From Brachybacterium sillae (GTDB taxonomy: Bacteria; Actinomycetota; Actinomycetes; Actinomycetales; Dermabacteraceae), in contig NZ_JAFEUW010000001.1 in NCBI RefSeq assembly GCF_025028335.1, positions 1,612,001 to 1,676,000 of the forward strand: a DNA stretch of 64,000 nt, given 5' to 3'. A program made the position numbers and the translations under genes. Positions 12,224 through 21,733 of this stretch are shown piece after piece. Each line of letters opens with the position of its first letter. Position 1 is the first letter of the stretch. The notes below the pieces were generated by a model. That model was not told the origin of the DNA. It did no database searches and saw nothing but the letters and a program-made list of their open reading frames with translations.

Positions 12224-13518
12224 CAGCCGCCTCCGAGCTCCTCGCCGCGGGCGCCGCCGCCGCGCTGCACGGTGCCCTCCCGCGGCACGGCCGAGCCGAG
12301 GGTCACATCGACCACGTGGATCTCGCCCTCGAGCGACTCGGGGATGTCGGAGTCGTTCGCCGTGGTGATGAGCACCTGGTGGGCACCGGTGACGATCCGG
12401 CCGAGCCGCTCCCGGCGGTGCACATCGAGCTCGCTGAAGACGTCATCCAGCAGCAGGATCGGCTCCCCATCCCCGAGGTCGCCCTCCTCCAGCCGCAGCA
12501 GGTCATACGAGCCGAGCCGCAGGGCCAGGGCCAGCGACCACGACTCGCCGTGGCTCGCGTACCCCTTGGCGGGGAAGTCGTGCAGGCGGATCTCCAGGTC
12601 ATCCCGGTGGGGGCCGACGAGGGTGACGCCGCGCTCGATCTCCTCCTCACGCCGCGCCGCGTACTGCGCCAGCAGGGTCTCGACCAGCTGCGCGGTCGTC
12701 GGCAGGTCCCCGTCGGCGGTGCCGAGCTCGTCCAGCACCGTGGAGCGGTACCCGATGCCGGCCGGGGAGTCGACGGACCCGCGTTCGTGCGGTGGCAGGG
12801 CAAGGGCGGCATCCGACCCGGCATCCGTGGCGACCTGCAAATACGCGTACCCGACGTGGGGGCGGAGGCGGTTGACCAGATGGAGGCGGCCGCGCAGCAG
12901 CTCGGCCCCCAGCCGGGCGATCTGCTGGTCCCACACCGCGAGCGTGGAGTCGGCCGCCTCGGCCGGGTCGAGCCCGCCCACGGACCGGCCCGTACCGCCG
13001 CGGTGCATCGACCGCATCTGTTTGAGCAGGTGGGAGCGCTGTTTCAGCACCCGGTCGTAGTCGGCCTTGATGCCGGCGAAGCGAGGGGCGATGAGCACCA
13101 GGATCTCATCGAGGAAACGGCGCCGACCCTCCGGGTCGCCCTTGACCAGGGCGAGGTCCTCGGGCGCGAACAGCACGCAGCGCACCTCGCCGAGCAGGTC
13201 CCGCAGGCGGGAGAGGTTCTGGCCCTGCACCCGGGCGCGGTTCGACTTGCCCGGGGTGATCTCCAGGTCCACCTGCAGGGGCCGCCCCGCGCGGCGGAAC
13301 CCCGCGCGGATGATCGCGGTAGAGGAGCCGCGGTGCACGAGGGCGGCGTCGTGGGCGACGCGGTGGCTGGAGAGGGTCGCCAGGTACCAGAGGGATTCGA
13401 CGATGTTCGTCTTGCCCTGCCCGTTGGGGCCGACGAAGACGGTGATCCCCGGGTGGAGCGGCAGCTCCAGCCGCGGGTAGGAGCGGAAGTCGGTGAGCTC
13501 GAGGGTGGTCAGCTCCAC
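12220..13518 (-). CDS. recF: DNA replication/repair protein RecF
   Basis: An SMC-like ATPase of the RecFOR pathway that acts at single-strand gaps and stalled forks. It is 432 residues with Walker A GPNGQGKTN at about residues 30-38. The signature region and Walker B follow (ILLLDDVFSELD), and a conserved GPHRDDLEI motif lies between them. The C-terminus has a Gly/Glu-rich extension of about 30 residues. The GTG start is preceded by GAGGGGG and lies 14 bases after the dnaN stop, so dnaN-recF-dciA form one operon. The start is well placed because MELTTLELTDFRSY is the family's usual N-terminus. Confidence 0.97.
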   Translation of the reverse strand: MELTTLELTDFRSYPRLELPLHPGITVFVGPNGQGKTNIVESLWYLATLSSHRVAHDAALVHRGSSTAIIRAGFRRAGRPLQVDLEITPGKSNRARVQGQNLSRLRDLLGEVRCVLFAPEDLALVKGDPEGRRRFLDEILVLIAPRFAGIKADYDRVLKQRSHLLKQMRSMHRGGTGRSVGGLDPAEAADSTLAVWDQQIARLGAELLRGRLHLVNRLRPHVGYAYLQVATDAGSDAALALPPHERGSVDSPAGIGYRSTVLDELGTADGDLPTTAQLVETLLAQYAARREEEIERGVTLVGPHRDDLEIRLHDFPAKGYASHGESWSLALALRLGSYDLLRLEEGDLGDGEPILLLDDVFSELDVHRRERLGRIVTGAHQVLITTANDSDIPESLEGEIHVVDVTLGSAVPREGTVQRGGGARGEELGGGW

Positions 13519-13532
13519 GCTGCCCCCTCGGC

Positions 13533-14657
13533 TCAGATCCGCATCGGCATCAGGAGGTACCGGTACGAGGAGTCGGCCGAGCCCTCGAGGCAGTCCTGTC
13601 CGGTGAGCACCGACGGCTTGACGGAGTCGGTGAAGGCGAGCTTCACGAAGTCGGTGCCGACGGCGCCGAGGCCGTCGAGCAGGAAGCCGGAGTTGTAGCC
13701 GACGACGATCTCGTCACCCTCGAGCTGCGCCTCGAGCACCTCGCTGGCCTGGGCGTCGTCCCCGGCGCCGGCCTCGAGGGCGACCTGGCCCTCGCTGAAG
13801 CTGAGCCGCACGGGGGTGTTGCGCTCGGCCACCAGGGACACACGCTTGACGGCCTCGATCAGCGGCTGGGTCGCGACGACGGCGGTGACGGGCACCGAGT
13901 CGGGGAACAGGCGCCGCACCGGCGGGTAGTCGCCGTCGACCAGGGTGGAAGTGGTGCGGCGGCCGCCGGATTCGAAGCCGATCAGCTGGTGGGAGCTGCC
14001 CTCCTCCAGCGCGATCTCGACGCTGCCGCCGCCGGTGAGGGACCGGGCGACCTCCGAGAGCGTGCGGCTGCGAACCAGGGCGCTGGTGGACACCGACGGG
14101 TTCGCGGGGTTCCAGGTCAGCTCGCGCATACCGAGCCGGTACCGGTCGGTGGCCATGAGGGTCATCTTCTCGCCCTCGATCTCCATCCGGACGCCGGTCA
14201 GCAGCGGCAGGGTGTCGTCCTTGGAGGCCGCGACGGTGACCTGCGCGATGGCGGAGGCGAAGACGTCGGCCGCGACGGAGCCGAGCACCGGCGGCATCGC
14301 GGGCAGCTGCGGGTACTCCTCGACCGGCAGCGTCGCCAGCTGGAAGCGGGAGTTGCCGCACGTCACACGCAGTTTCGTGCCCTCGAGGGCGACGGACACA
14401 TCGCGGTTGGGCAGAGCGCGGACGATCTCGGAGAGCATGCGGCCCTGGACCAGCACGTCACCGGGGGTGTCGACCTCCGCGGCGGTGGTGATCTGGGCGC
14501 TGACCTCGTAGTCGAAGGTCGACAGCTGCAGCTCGCCGCTGGCGTCGGCGATGATCCGCACACCCTGCAGGATCGGCATGGCGGGGCGCACGGGGAGCGT
14601 GCGGGTGGCCCAGGAGACGGCGTCCACGAGAACGCCCTTGTCGAGGTGGAACTTCAC
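13533..14657 (-). CDS. dnaN: DNA polymerase III beta sliding clamp
   Basis: The ring-shaped processivity clamp, 374 residues from this start. Three clamp domains are recognisable, with family landmarks such as RPAMPILQGVRI, VEEYPQLPAMP, ATDRYRLGMREL and the C-terminal YRYLLMPMRI. I chose the GTG at 14657 because it gives the family-typical MKFHLDKGVLVDAV N-terminus and has AAGGAG eight bases upstream. A GTG three codons earlier (14666) is in frame but would overlap the ribosome site. The gene is the first of the dnaN-recF-dciA operon, separated from dnaA by oriC. Confidence 0.96.
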   Translation of the reverse strand: MKFHLDKGVLVDAVSWATRTLPVRPAMPILQGVRIIADASGELQLSTFDYEVSAQITTAAEVDTPGDVLVQGRMLSEIVRALPNRDVSVALEGTKLRVTCGNSRFQLATLPVEEYPQLPAMPPVLGSVAADVFASAIAQVTVAASKDDTLPLLTGVRMEIEGEKMTLMATDRYRLGMRELTWNPANPSVSTSALVRSRTLSEVARSLTGGGSVEIALEEGSSHQLIGFESGGRRTTSTLVDGDYPPVRRLFPDSVPVTAVVATQPLIEAVKRVSLVAERNTPVRLSFSEGQVALEAGAGDDAQASEVLEAQLEGDEIVVGYNSGFLLDGLGAVGTDFVKLAFTDSVKPSVLTGQDCLEGSADSSYRYLLMPMRI

Positions 14658-15243
14658 CGGAGCCACTCCTTACGCACGCAGTCGATCGTCGGGCTCGGCT
14701 CTCCCGGCCCGCTCCGCGGACACTCACCCTAGCCGCAACCCCCCACATGGTGCGACACGCGGGCGGCGGTCATTGACTTCCCGGCTCCGATCCGCGCCCG
14801 CCGCGACACGACCCCGCAGCCCGCGGTTCTCCACATCCCCCGTGAGCTCTTCTAGAGAAACCTCTTCTTCACAGCTGTCGATACTGTGGACAACGCCCAT
14901 CGTCGCAGGTCAGTGCCGTCAAGCCCCAGGTGTACGGAACGTGAACGACCCCCCGTGCCCCTGTGGTCGCGCTGTGGAGGAATCATCGCGCGCTGTCGAA
15001 TCACACGTTTCGTCGTGCACATCGGCTCCTGCGCGGACGTCGATCGCTCCACATTGTCCACAGAGTTCTTCACACTGGGGACAAAGGTCCTCTGACCAGC
15101 ACCGTGATTCGCCCAGCCGCCGACCGATGCGGACCCCGCGATCCGGGTCACATCACCGGCAGGGTCGTCCTGACTCACCGGCGGGACCCTCGTAGCGGCG
15201 GTCCTTCGAGGGGTCGAGCCCTTCCGCGCAGACGTCCGCAGCG
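14658..15243. other. oriC: Chromosomal origin of replication (oriC) between dnaA and dnaN
   Basis: This 586-base non-coding region lies in the standard actinobacterial oriC position. Two perfect DnaA boxes are present: TTGTCCACA at 15054-15062 (plus) and its complement TGTGGACAA at 14885-14893. Single-mismatch boxes are TTCTCCACA at 14827-14835 and TGGGGACAA at 15076-15084, with further TGTGGA half-sites near 14960-14975. A relatively AT-rich stretch (about 14848-14885) lies next to the first cluster. All downstream replication genes on the minus strand read away from it. Confidence 0.85.
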
Positions 15244-16941
15244 TCAGCCGGCGTCCTTCGCCGAGGAGCTCTTGATGCGGGCCGTCAGCTCCGTGACCTG
15301 GTTGAAGATCGCCCGGCGTTCCTTCATGAGCTCCGAGATCTTCTTGTTCGCGTGCATCACGGTGGTGTGGTCACGGCCGCCGAACTCCTCGCCGATGCGG
15401 ATCAGCGGCATGTCCGTCAGCTCCCGGCACAGGTACATGGCGATCTGCCGAGCCGTCACCAGCAAGCGGGTGCGGGCGGTGCCGGTCACCTGGTCGACGG
15501 TCAGGCCGAAGTACGAGGCGGTCTGGGCGATGATCGTCGCCGCGGTGATCTCCTGACCGTCGTCGTGAGAGAGCAGATCCTTCAGCACGCTCTCCGCGAG
15601 GGAGACGTCCATTGGCTGGCGCGACAGGGAGTGCAGCGCCTGGACGCGGATCAGGGCGCCCTCGAGCTCGCGGATGTTGGTGGAGATGCGGGAGGCGATG
15701 TACTCCAGGACGTCGCGCGGGACCTCCTGGGTGCCCTCGCTCTCGACCTTCTTGCGCAAGATCGCGATGCGGGTCTCCAGGTCCGGCGGCTGCACGTCCG
15801 TCATCAGGCCCATCTCGAAGCGGGAGCGCATGCGGTCCTCGAAACCTCCCAGCTGCTTGGGCGGCAGGTCGGAGGTGATGACGATCTGCTTGTCGGCGTT
15901 GTGCAGCGTGTTGAAGGTATGGAAGAAGGCCTCCATCGTCTCGGGCGCCCGCTGCAGGAACTGGATGTCGTCGATCAGCAGGATGTCGATGTCGCGGTAG
16001 CGGCGATGGAACTCCTGCGCCTTGCCGAACTGGCCGGACTGCACCGAGTTGATGAAGTCGTTGGTGAACTCCTCCGAGTTCACGTACCGCACCTCGATAC
16101 CCGGGTACAGAGACTTCGCATAGTGGCCGACGGCGTGCAGCAGGTGGGTCTTGCCCAGACCCGACCCGCCGTAGATAAACAGCGGGTTGTACGCCTTGGC
16201 GGGGGCCTCCGCGACGGCCGAGGCCGCGGCCTGGGCGAAGCGGTTGGAGGAGCCGATGACGAAGCTGTCGAAGGTGTACTTCCCGTTCAGGCGCGAATCG
16301 GACCCGAGGGTCGGCTCGGCCTCCGCGGTGGGGCGGCGGCGCGGCCGCGCGGCAGGAGCGGGCTGCTCGTCGCGGGCGGCGGCCCGGCCGGCCTCGGCGA
16401 CGGTCTGCATCCACGACGGCGCGCCGTCCGCGGGGCCCGGGTCGGAGGGGCTGTCGGTGCGCGTGTCGGTGCCGGTTCCGGAGCTGGTCGCGCCGGAGAT
16501 CCCGAAGGCTGCGACGGCCCCGTCGGGGAGGAACCTCCGCTGTTCCCCATCCACATCGTCGGCGGCGTCATCCACAGTCCGTCCACCGTCCTCGGCGACG
16601 TCCTGCACCGGCCGGGCTGCGGCCGCTGACGGGGTGGGGCCGGGCCGGTCGGGCTCGTCGTCATCGGTCATCAGGAGGGATTCGTCGATGGTCACGGCGA
16701 ATCGCATCTCCCGGCCCAGTGCCTCCGAGAGAGCACCCTTCAGGGCACCGGCGATACGCTGCTCGAACACGTCCTTCGCCCAGGCAGAGGGCACGGCCAG
16801 CAGAGCGGTGTCGGCGACGACGGCCATCAACCGGGACAGCGTCAGGAACGCCATCACGCGCTCGGAGACCGTCTCGTCGCGGCGCAGGATGCGCAGGGTC
16901 TCATCCCAGGTCGCGTCGACGTCAGCAGGGGTCTGGTCCAT
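15244..16941 (-). CDS. dnaA: Chromosomal replication initiator protein DnaA
   Basis: The AAA+ initiator that binds DnaA boxes and opens oriC; 565 residues from this start. Domain I begins [19 protein letters not shown]. Domain II (about 115-225) is long and disordered. The AAA+ domain carries GGSGLGKTH (about 257) and LLIDDIQF (about 317). Domain IV carries the DnaA signature [15 protein letters not shown] (about 515). An in-frame start at 17073 is rejected: it would add 44 residues encoded by DNA that contains DnaA boxes. The ATG at 16941 has GGAGAG upstream and the family-typical N-terminus. It is probably autoregulated through the boxes at 16968-16988. Confidence 0.96.
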   Translation of the reverse strand: MDQTPADVDATWDETLRILRRDETVSERVMAFLTLSRLMAVVADTALLAVPSAWAKDVFEQRIAGALKGALSEALGREMRFAVTIDESLLMTDDDEPDRPGPTPSAAAARPVQDVAEDGGRTVDDAADDVDGEQRRFLPDGAVAAFGISGATSSGTGTDTRTDSPSDPGPADGAPSWMQTVAEAGRAAARDEQPAPAARPRRRPTAEAEPTLGSDSRLNGKYTFDSFVIGSSNRFAQAAASAVAEAPAKAYNPLFIYGGSGLGKTHLLHAVGHYAKSLYPGIEVRYVNSEEFTNDFINSVQSGQFGKAQEFHRRYRDIDILLIDDIQFLQRAPETMEAFFHTFNTLHNADKQIVITSDLPPKQLGGFEDRMRSRFEMGLMTDVQPPDLETRIAILRKKVESEGTQEVPRDVLEYIASRISTNIRELEGALIRVQALHSLSRQPMDVSLAESVLKDLLSHDDGQEITAATIIAQTASYFGLTVDQVTGTARTRLLVTARQIAMYLCRELTDMPLIRIGEEFGGRDHTTVMHANKKISELMKERRAIFNQVTELTARIKSSSAKDAG

Positions 16942-16967
16942 GATCTCTCCGAGCAGGGCGCGGGCAC

Positions 16968-16988
16968 TTGTCCACGTAGTTTTCCACA
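16968..16988. promoter_or_regulatory. DnaA boxes upstream of dnaA
   Basis: Two adjacent near-consensus boxes, TTGTCCACG (16968-16976) and TTTTCCACA (16980-16988), lie 27-47 bases upstream of the dnaA start. Paired boxes at this place usually serve DnaA autoregulation. Each has one mismatch to TTRTCCACA. Confidence 0.6.
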
Positions 16989-17098
16989 TCTCGTCCCCGG
17001 CGGGGAGACACGAGGCGAGATCCCGACGCGGGATCCGAGCGCCGCCGCAACCCCGGTGAGAATCCGGCCACACTCGGCGAAAGGGCCGGTCACGACCG

Positions 17099-17128
17099 TT
17101 GACCGCCCTCCTGGCCGGTGCCTAGACT
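17099..17128 (+). promoter_or_regulatory. rpmH operon promoter
   Basis: TTGACC (17099-17104) and TAGACT (17123-17128) are separated by 18 bases, a strong match to a housekeeping sigma promoter. It points at rpmH-rnpA-yidD-yidC. Confidence 0.75.
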
Positions 17129-17307
17129 CGTGCGGTCCGTGCCGCGAACTGGGCGGCGACTTCCCCGGACGCCTGCGCCCCGGCGCGCTGCAGGGTCACC
17201 CGAGCCCTCGGCCCCGGCGGACGCGCGACCGGGTGAGACCCTGCGGGGCGGACCGCCGGCCACCGACGCAGGACGCCCACCCGGGCGTCCGTCCTCGAGG
17301 AGACAGC

Positions 17308-17445
17308 ATGACCAAGCGCACCTTCCAGCCGAACAACCGTCGTCGCGCGAAGAAGCACGGCTTCCGCGCCCGCATGCGCACCCGCGCCGGCCGCGCCATC
17401 ATCAACGCCCGCCGGGCGAAGGGCCGCGCCGCGCTCTCGGCCTGA
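17308..17445 (+). CDS. rpmH: 50S ribosomal protein L34
   Basis: A 45-residue, very basic protein with the full L34 sequence: [22 protein letters not shown], then [18 protein letters not shown]34 is a late-assembling part of the large subunit. The ATG is preceded by GAGGAGA. It is the first gene of the conserved rpmH-rnpA-yidD-yidC-khpB-rsmG cluster that diverges from dnaA. Confidence 0.98.
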   Translation: MTKRTFQPNNRRRAKKHGFRARMRTRAGRAIINARRAKGRAALSA

Positions 17446-17473
17446 GCCGCCCGCGCGGTCGCCGGAGCCTGCG

Positions 17474-17827
17474 ATGAGCTGGTCCGACCACCGGCTCCGC
17501 TCCAGCGCCGACTTCCGCGTGATCTCCCGCCGGGGGACACGCAGCGCACGATCCCACGTGGTGGCCCACGTGGCGCTCCTCGAGGGGAGCCCTGCCGGGC
17601 CGCGCGTGGGATTCGTCGTGTCCACGAAGGTCGGCAACTCGGTGGTGCGGCACCGGGTCACCCGCCGCCTGCGCGAGATCGTCCGCGCCAACCTGGACCG
17701 GCTGCCACCGGGATCCTCAGCGGTACTGCGGGCCCGGCCCGGCATCGACGCCCTGCCCTTCGAGCAGCTGCGCGAACAGGTGGTCGGTGCCCTCGACAGC
17801 GCTGTCCGGAAGCTGCCGCCGTCATGA
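17474..17827 (+). CDS. rnpA: Ribonuclease P protein component
   Basis: The basic protein subunit of RNase P, which helps the catalytic RNA mature tRNA 5' ends. It is 117 residues, the usual size. The conserved RNR-type motif appears as [17 protein letters not shown] at about residues 57-73, and the N-terminal [15 protein letters not shown] aligns with the family. It lies 28 bases after rpmH and its stop overlaps the yidD start (ATGA). Confidence 0.96.
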   Translation: MSWSDHRLRSSADFRVISRRGTRSARSHVVAHVALLEGSPAGPRVGFVVSTKVGNSVVRHRVTRRLREIVRANLDRLPPGSSAVLRARPGIDALPFEQLREQVVGALDSAVRKLPPS

Positions 17828-18156
17828 CGTCCCCTCGCACCCGGTCCCCGGGACGACGCCTGCTGCGGGCACCGATCCTCGCCTACCAGCGGGGTCTGTC
17901 GCCGTTCATGCCGCCGGCGTGCCGGTTCTACCCCGTGTGCTCCCAGTACGCGGTGGAGGCGATCGACCGGCACGGCGCCATGAAGGGGGCAGTGCTGGCC
18001 GCCTGGCGGATCCTGCGCTGCAACCCCCTCAGCCGCGGTGGGGTGGATCTGCCGCCCGCCCCGGGCATGTGGCGAACCCCCGCGGGGTGCGCCCCGACGG
18101 CCCCTGAGGCCCTACCCTTGACCCCAGACCCCGACCCGTCGTCGTCGCTCGCATGA
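17824..18156 (+). CDS. yidD: Membrane protein insertion efficiency factor YidD
   Basis: A small amphipathic inner-face membrane protein that assists YidC-dependent insertion. It is 110 residues with the diagnostic cysteine-containing core: [17 protein letters not shown] followed by [13 protein letters not shown]. The start overlaps rnpA by four bases. The C-terminal 30 residues are Pro/Asp-rich and not conserved. Confidence 0.95.
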   Translation: MTSPRTRSPGRRLLRAPILAYQRGLSPFMPPACRFYPVCSQYAVEAIDRHGAMKGAVLAAWRILRCNPLSRGGVDLPPAPGMWRTPAGCAPTAPEALPLTPDPDPSSSLA

Positions 18157-18193
18157 CCGTCATGCGCCTCCGGACGGCAGGAAGAACAGGCCG

Positions 18194-19321
18194 ATGAATC
18201 CCCTGATTCCGATCGAGCTCGCCGTCGCCTGGATCATGGTGAAGTTCCATGCGCTGCTCTCGCTGTTCATGGACCCCAACAGCGGCTGGACGTGGCTGCT
18301 GTCGATCGTGGGCCTCACCGCGGTGATCCGCACGCTGATCATCCCGCTGTTCGTGCGGCAGATCCGTGCCTCCCGCGCGATGCAGATGGTGGGGCCGGAG
18401 CTGCAGGCCATCCAGAAGAAGTACAAGGGCAAGACCGATCCCGAGTCCCGCCAGGCGATGGCGCAGGAAACGATGGAGGTCTACAGGGAGGCCGGGGCGA
18501 ACCCGCTGTCCTCCTGCCTGCCGGTGCTGCTGCAGCTGCCGATCTTCCTGGCCCTGTTCCGGGTGCTGTACACCCAGCTGCCGGCGCACGCCCGCGGCGG
18601 CGCCCAGTACGGCGAGACCTTCGGTGCCCTCACCCCGGCCCTGGCCGACAGTGCGCACCAGGCCGTCGTCTTCGGCACCACCACCATCTCCGACAGCTTC
18701 CTGTCCGGTGATCTCTCGGCGAAGTTGCTCTCCGGCATCATCATCGCGCTGATGTGCGCCGTCACCTTCGTGACCCAGAAGGAACTGACGATGCGGAACA
18801 TGCCGCCGTCGGCCCTGGAGGGCCCGATGGCGAGCACGCAGAAGATGATGCTGTACACGCTGCCGTTCATCTACGTGTTCACCGGCCCCGGTATGCCGAT
18901 CGGTGTGCTCATCTACTGGCTCACCACCAACGTGTGGACCCTGGTGCAGCAGTGGATCGTCATCCGCAACACCCCGACGCCGGGCTCGCCCGCCGAGCGC
19001 AACCGCGAGGAGCGCATCAACCGCAAGCGGGAGCGCAAGGGCCTGGAGCCCATCGACTTCGAGGCCGAGCGCCGGGCGAAGGCCCGCTCCGTCTCCGCCC
19101 GCACCGAGGTGGCCGCTCCGATCCGCGTGCAGCCCACCGGGAAGAAGCGTGCGACCGGTAAGAAGCTCACCGACGCCGAGAAGCTCGAGCGGGCCCGCCA
19201 GGTCCGCGCCCGCGCGGCCGAGGAACGCCGCGCCGCCCAGGCCGCCTCGGGCTCGTCGGCCCTCGGCTCCCCGTCCGCTCGTCGTGGGAAGAGGGGCGGC
19301 AGCGGTGCCGCCCGTCGCTGA
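18194..19321 (+). CDS. yidC: Membrane protein insertase YidC
   Basis: The Oxa1/YidC/Alb3-family insertase that integrates membrane proteins alone or with SecYEG. It is 375 residues, the short Gram-positive form without the large periplasmic domain. Five membrane segments are visible: residues about 5-25, 32-55, 110-130, 170-195 and 225-260. The hydrophilic-groove Arg lies in IPLFVRQIRASRAMQ. A basic C-terminal tail (about 275-375, many Arg/Lys) is likely to contact the ribosome. It follows yidD by 37 bases. Confidence 0.96.
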   Translation: MNPLIPIELAVAWIMVKFHALLSLFMDPNSGWTWLLSIVGLTAVIRTLIIPLFVRQIRASRAMQMVGPELQAIQKKYKGKTDPESRQAMAQETMEVYREAGANPLSSCLPVLLQLPIFLALFRVLYTQLPAHARGGAQYGETFGALTPALADSAHQAVVFGTTTISDSFLSGDLSAKLLSGIIIALMCAVTFVTQKELTMRNMPPSALEGPMASTQKMMLYTLPFIYVFTGPGMPIGVLIYWLTTNVWTLVQQWIVIRNTPTPGSPAERNREERINRKRERKGLEPIDFEAERRAKARSVSARTEVAAPIRVQPTGKKRATGKKLTDAEKLERARQVRARAAEERRAAQAASGSSALGSPSARRGKRGGSGAARR

Positions 19322-19380
19322 CCCACGCTGATCCCGTCGCGGGAGAGTGCTCCCCGCGCCCCTGCCCAGGAGGTTCCCCC

Positions 19381-20061
19381 ATGACCGATCCGCAGACCGA
19401 GACGCCGGTCGACACCCCGGTGCAGCAGCCGACCGGCGCTGCCGCCGAGACCTCCGGGGTCGCGCCCGCCGAGACCCCGGGGTCGACCGAGACCGCGGCG
19501 CTGGCCGATCTCGCGGCGACCGTCGACCCGGACGAGACCGACGTCGCCGACGACGACCCGGCTGAGGATGTCCGGGCGGGCGAGTCGGATGCCGATCGTG
19601 TGAGCCGCCTCGAGGAGGAGGGTGACATCGCCGCCGACTACCTCGAGGAGCTGCTGGACATCGCTGATCTCGATGGCGACATCGACATCGACGTCGAGGG
19701 CGACCGCGCCTCCGTGGAGATCCGCAGTGCGCAGCAGCTGGCCCGCATGAACGAGCCCCGCGGGGAGCTGCTCGACGCCCTGCAGGAGCTGACTCGCCTG
19801 GCGGTCCAGACCCGCACCGGGGAGCGCTCCCGCCTGATGCTCGACATCGGCGGCTTCCGCCAGAAGCACCGCACGGATCTGGAGGCCCTCGCGGCCGACG
19901 CCATCGCCGAGGCCGGCCGGACCGGCCAGCCGGTCCCCCTCGCTCCGATGAACCCGTTCGAACGCAAGGTCGTCCACGACGTCGCCAAGCGTGAGGGTCT
20001 GCGGTCGGAGTCCCACGGTGACGGGAAGAACCGTCACGTCGTGATCTACCCGGGCGCCTGA
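19381..20061 (+). CDS. khpB: KhpB/Jag family RNA-binding protein (KH and R3H domains)
   Basis: A 226-residue protein with a long acidic, Thr/Pro-rich N-terminus (about 85 residues). A KH-like domain (about 85-150) follows, then an R3H domain with PMNPFERKVVHDVAKREGL and HVVIYPGA at the end. Jag/KhpB proteins bind RNA and influence cell-wall and division functions in Gram-positive bacteria. The gene is always next to yidC in this cluster. AGGAGG lies seven bases before the ATG. The acidic leader replaces the Jag-N domain of Firmicutes. Confidence 0.92.
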   Translation: MTDPQTETPVDTPVQQPTGAAAETSGVAPAETPGSTETAALADLAATVDPDETDVADDDPAEDVRAGESDADRVSRLEEEGDIAADYLEELLDIADLDGDIDIDVEGDRASVEIRSAQQLARMNEPRGELLDALQELTRLAVQTRTGERSRLMLDIGGFRQKHRTDLEALAADAIAEAGRTGQPVPLAPMNPFERKVVHDVAKREGLRSESHGDGKNRHVVIYPGA

Positions 20062-20065
20062 GCCC

Positions 20066-20737
20066 GTGGCGCCCGAGCTCAGCCCTGAGCTGCGGCCCGT
20101 CGCGCAGCGCCTGTTCGGGGAGCGGTTGCCGCTGGCGGAGGAGTTCGTCCGGCTGCTCGCCGACCAGGGCGTCACCCGCGGTCTCGTCGGCCCTCGCGAG
20201 GTCGACCGGCTGTGGGAGCGGCACCTGATCAACTGCGCCCTGATGGTCGATGCCCTGCCCGGCGACGCCCGCAGCCTCGCCGATGTCGGCTCCGGGGCGG
20301 GCCTGCCCGGAGTGGTCCTCGCGATCGCTCGGCCCGGCCTGGAGATCACGCTGATCGAGACCATGCAGCGTCGCGCCACCTGGCTGCAGGAGGTCGACGA
20401 GACCCTCGACCTCGGCGTGGAGGTGCTGCGGGCCCGCGCGGAGGACCTGCACGGGCAGCGGGAGTTCGATGTCGTCACCGCGAGGGCCGTCGCCGCGCTG
20501 GACAAACTGGCCCGCTGGTGCCTGCCGCTGGTGCGTGAGGGCGGTCATCTGGTGGTCATGAAGGGCAGCTCCGCACAGCAGGAGATCGACGATGCCGCCG
20601 CGGTGCTGCGCCGCCTCGGTGGGGAGGATCCCCGGGTGAGCATCCACGGGGACGGCGAGGTCGAGGTCCCCACTACAGTGGTGACGGTGCGCGCAGGCGT
20701 GCGACCGACGAGGAGAGGAGGCCCCCGTGGCCGATGA
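20066..20737 (+). CDS. rsmG: 16S rRNA (guanine-N7)-methyltransferase RsmG
   Basis: Methylates N7 of G527 in 16S rRNA using AdoMet. It is 223 residues with a Rossmann AdoMet-binding motif ADVGSGAGLPGVVLAIA at about residues 73-89. The family's WERHLINC precedes it and TARAVAALDKLARWCLPLVREGG follows. The start is a GTG four bases after khpB. The 3' end overlaps the parA start and supplies its ribosome binding site. Loss of this gene gives low-level streptomycin resistance in other bacteria. Confidence 0.95.
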   Translation: MAPELSPELRPVAQRLFGERLPLAEEFVRLLADQGVTRGLVGPREVDRLWERHLINCALMVDALPGDARSLADVGSGAGLPGVVLAIARPGLEITLIETMQRRATWLQEVDETLDLGVEVLRARAEDLHGQREFDVVTARAVAALDKLARWCLPLVREGGHLVVMKGSSAQQEIDDAAAVLRRLGGEDPRVSIHGDGEVEVPTTVVTVRAGVRPTRRGGPRGR

Positions 20738-21659
20738 CCGCAGGAGGTCCGCCGAGCAGACGACCACCGGGTCGTCCTCCCTGGCCGACACCCCCCTCAT
20801 GCGCGACCTCACCCGGGATCACCAGCGGCGGCGCGAACTGGAGAACGCGGTGTTCGAGGCCCCGGCGAGCACCCGCGTGCTGACCGTCGCCAACCAGAAG
20901 GGCGGCGTGGGGAAGACCTCCACGGCCGTGAACCTCGCAGTGGCGCTCGCCCAGGGTGGCCTGCAGGTGCTGGTGGTGGATGTGGACCCGCAGGGCAATG
21001 CCTCCACCGCGCTGGGGATCGACCATCACGCCGACGTCCCCAGCATGTACGAGGTGCTGGTGGAGTCGCTGCCGATGGCGGAGGTTGTGCAGACCTCCCC
21101 GGAGTCGGAGAACCTGCTGTGTGCGCCCGCGACGATCGACCTGTCGGGTGCGGAGATCGAACTGGTGTCGATGGTGGCGCGGGAGAACCGGCTGCGCGGC
21201 GCGATCCGGGATCTCCTCGCCGAGCGGGAGAAGGCCGGCGCCCGACTGGACTACGTGATCATCGACTGCCCCCCGTCGTTGGGGCTGCTGACCGTGAACG
21301 CGCTGGTCGCGGCGCGGGAAGTGCTGATCCCGATCCAGGCGGAGTACTACGCCCTCGAGGGCCTCACGCTGCTGCTGAAGAACATCGAGCTGATGCGCCA
21401 GCACCTGAACCCCGACCTGGTGGTCTCCACCATCCTGCTGACCATGTACGACGCCCGCACGCGGCTCGCGGCACAGGTGGCGGAGGACGTGCGCGCACAC
21501 TTCCCCGAGCAGACCCTCGAGGTGACGATCCCGCGGTCGGTGCGGATCTCCGAGGCGCCGAGCTACGGCCAGAGCGTCCTCACCTACGATGCCAACAGCA
21601 GTGGTGCGCTGGCGTACCGGGCCGCGGCGCTGGAGCTGACGCGCCGTCCCGTCCCCTGA
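20727..21659 (+). CDS. parA: Chromosome partitioning ATPase ParA
   Basis: The deviant-Walker ATPase that forms the gradient used to move ParB-parS complexes. It is 310 residues with deviant Walker A KGGVGKTST at about residues 60-68 and Walker B YVIIDCPPSLG. Conserved nucleotide and DNA-contact segments VDVDPQGNAS and PRSVRISEAPSYGQ are present. The GTG start lies inside the end of rsmG after a GAGGAGAGGAGG ribosome site. The first 50 residues are a variable leader. It is directly followed by parB. Confidence 0.96.
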   Translation: MADDRRRSAEQTTTGSSSLADTPLMRDLTRDHQRRRELENAVFEAPASTRVLTVANQKGGVGKTSTAVNLAVALAQGGLQVLVVDVDPQGNASTALGIDHHADVPSMYEVLVESLPMAEVVQTSPESENLLCAPATIDLSGAEIELVSMVARENRLRGAIRDLLAEREKAGARLDYVIIDCPPSLGLLTVNALVAAREVLIPIQAEYYALEGLTLLLKNIELMRQHLNPDLVVSTILLTMYDARTRLAAQVAEDVRAHFPEQTLEVTIPRSVRISEAPSYGQSVLTYDANSSGALAYRAAALELTRRPVP

Positions 21660-21733
21660 CCCATCCGTCCACGACGGTGAGGGCCGCGACGCTGCGGGCC
21701 GGGCCGTTCTCCTGATCCAGACGAGGAACATCC

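Larger units (their letters stand above)
16942..17307. other. Divergent dnaA/rpmH intergenic region
   Basis: This 366-base gap separates dnaA (minus) from rpmH (plus). It contains the paired DnaA boxes at 16968-16988, the rpmH promoter at 17099-17128 and a GC-rich leader of about 175 bases before rpmH. No gene is supportable here. Confidence 0.7.

Noticed and set aside
18029..20812. Open frame of 927 codons on the minus strand opposite yidC, khpB and rsmG
   Set aside because: It spans several well-supported genes on the other strand and has no domain; a composition artefact.
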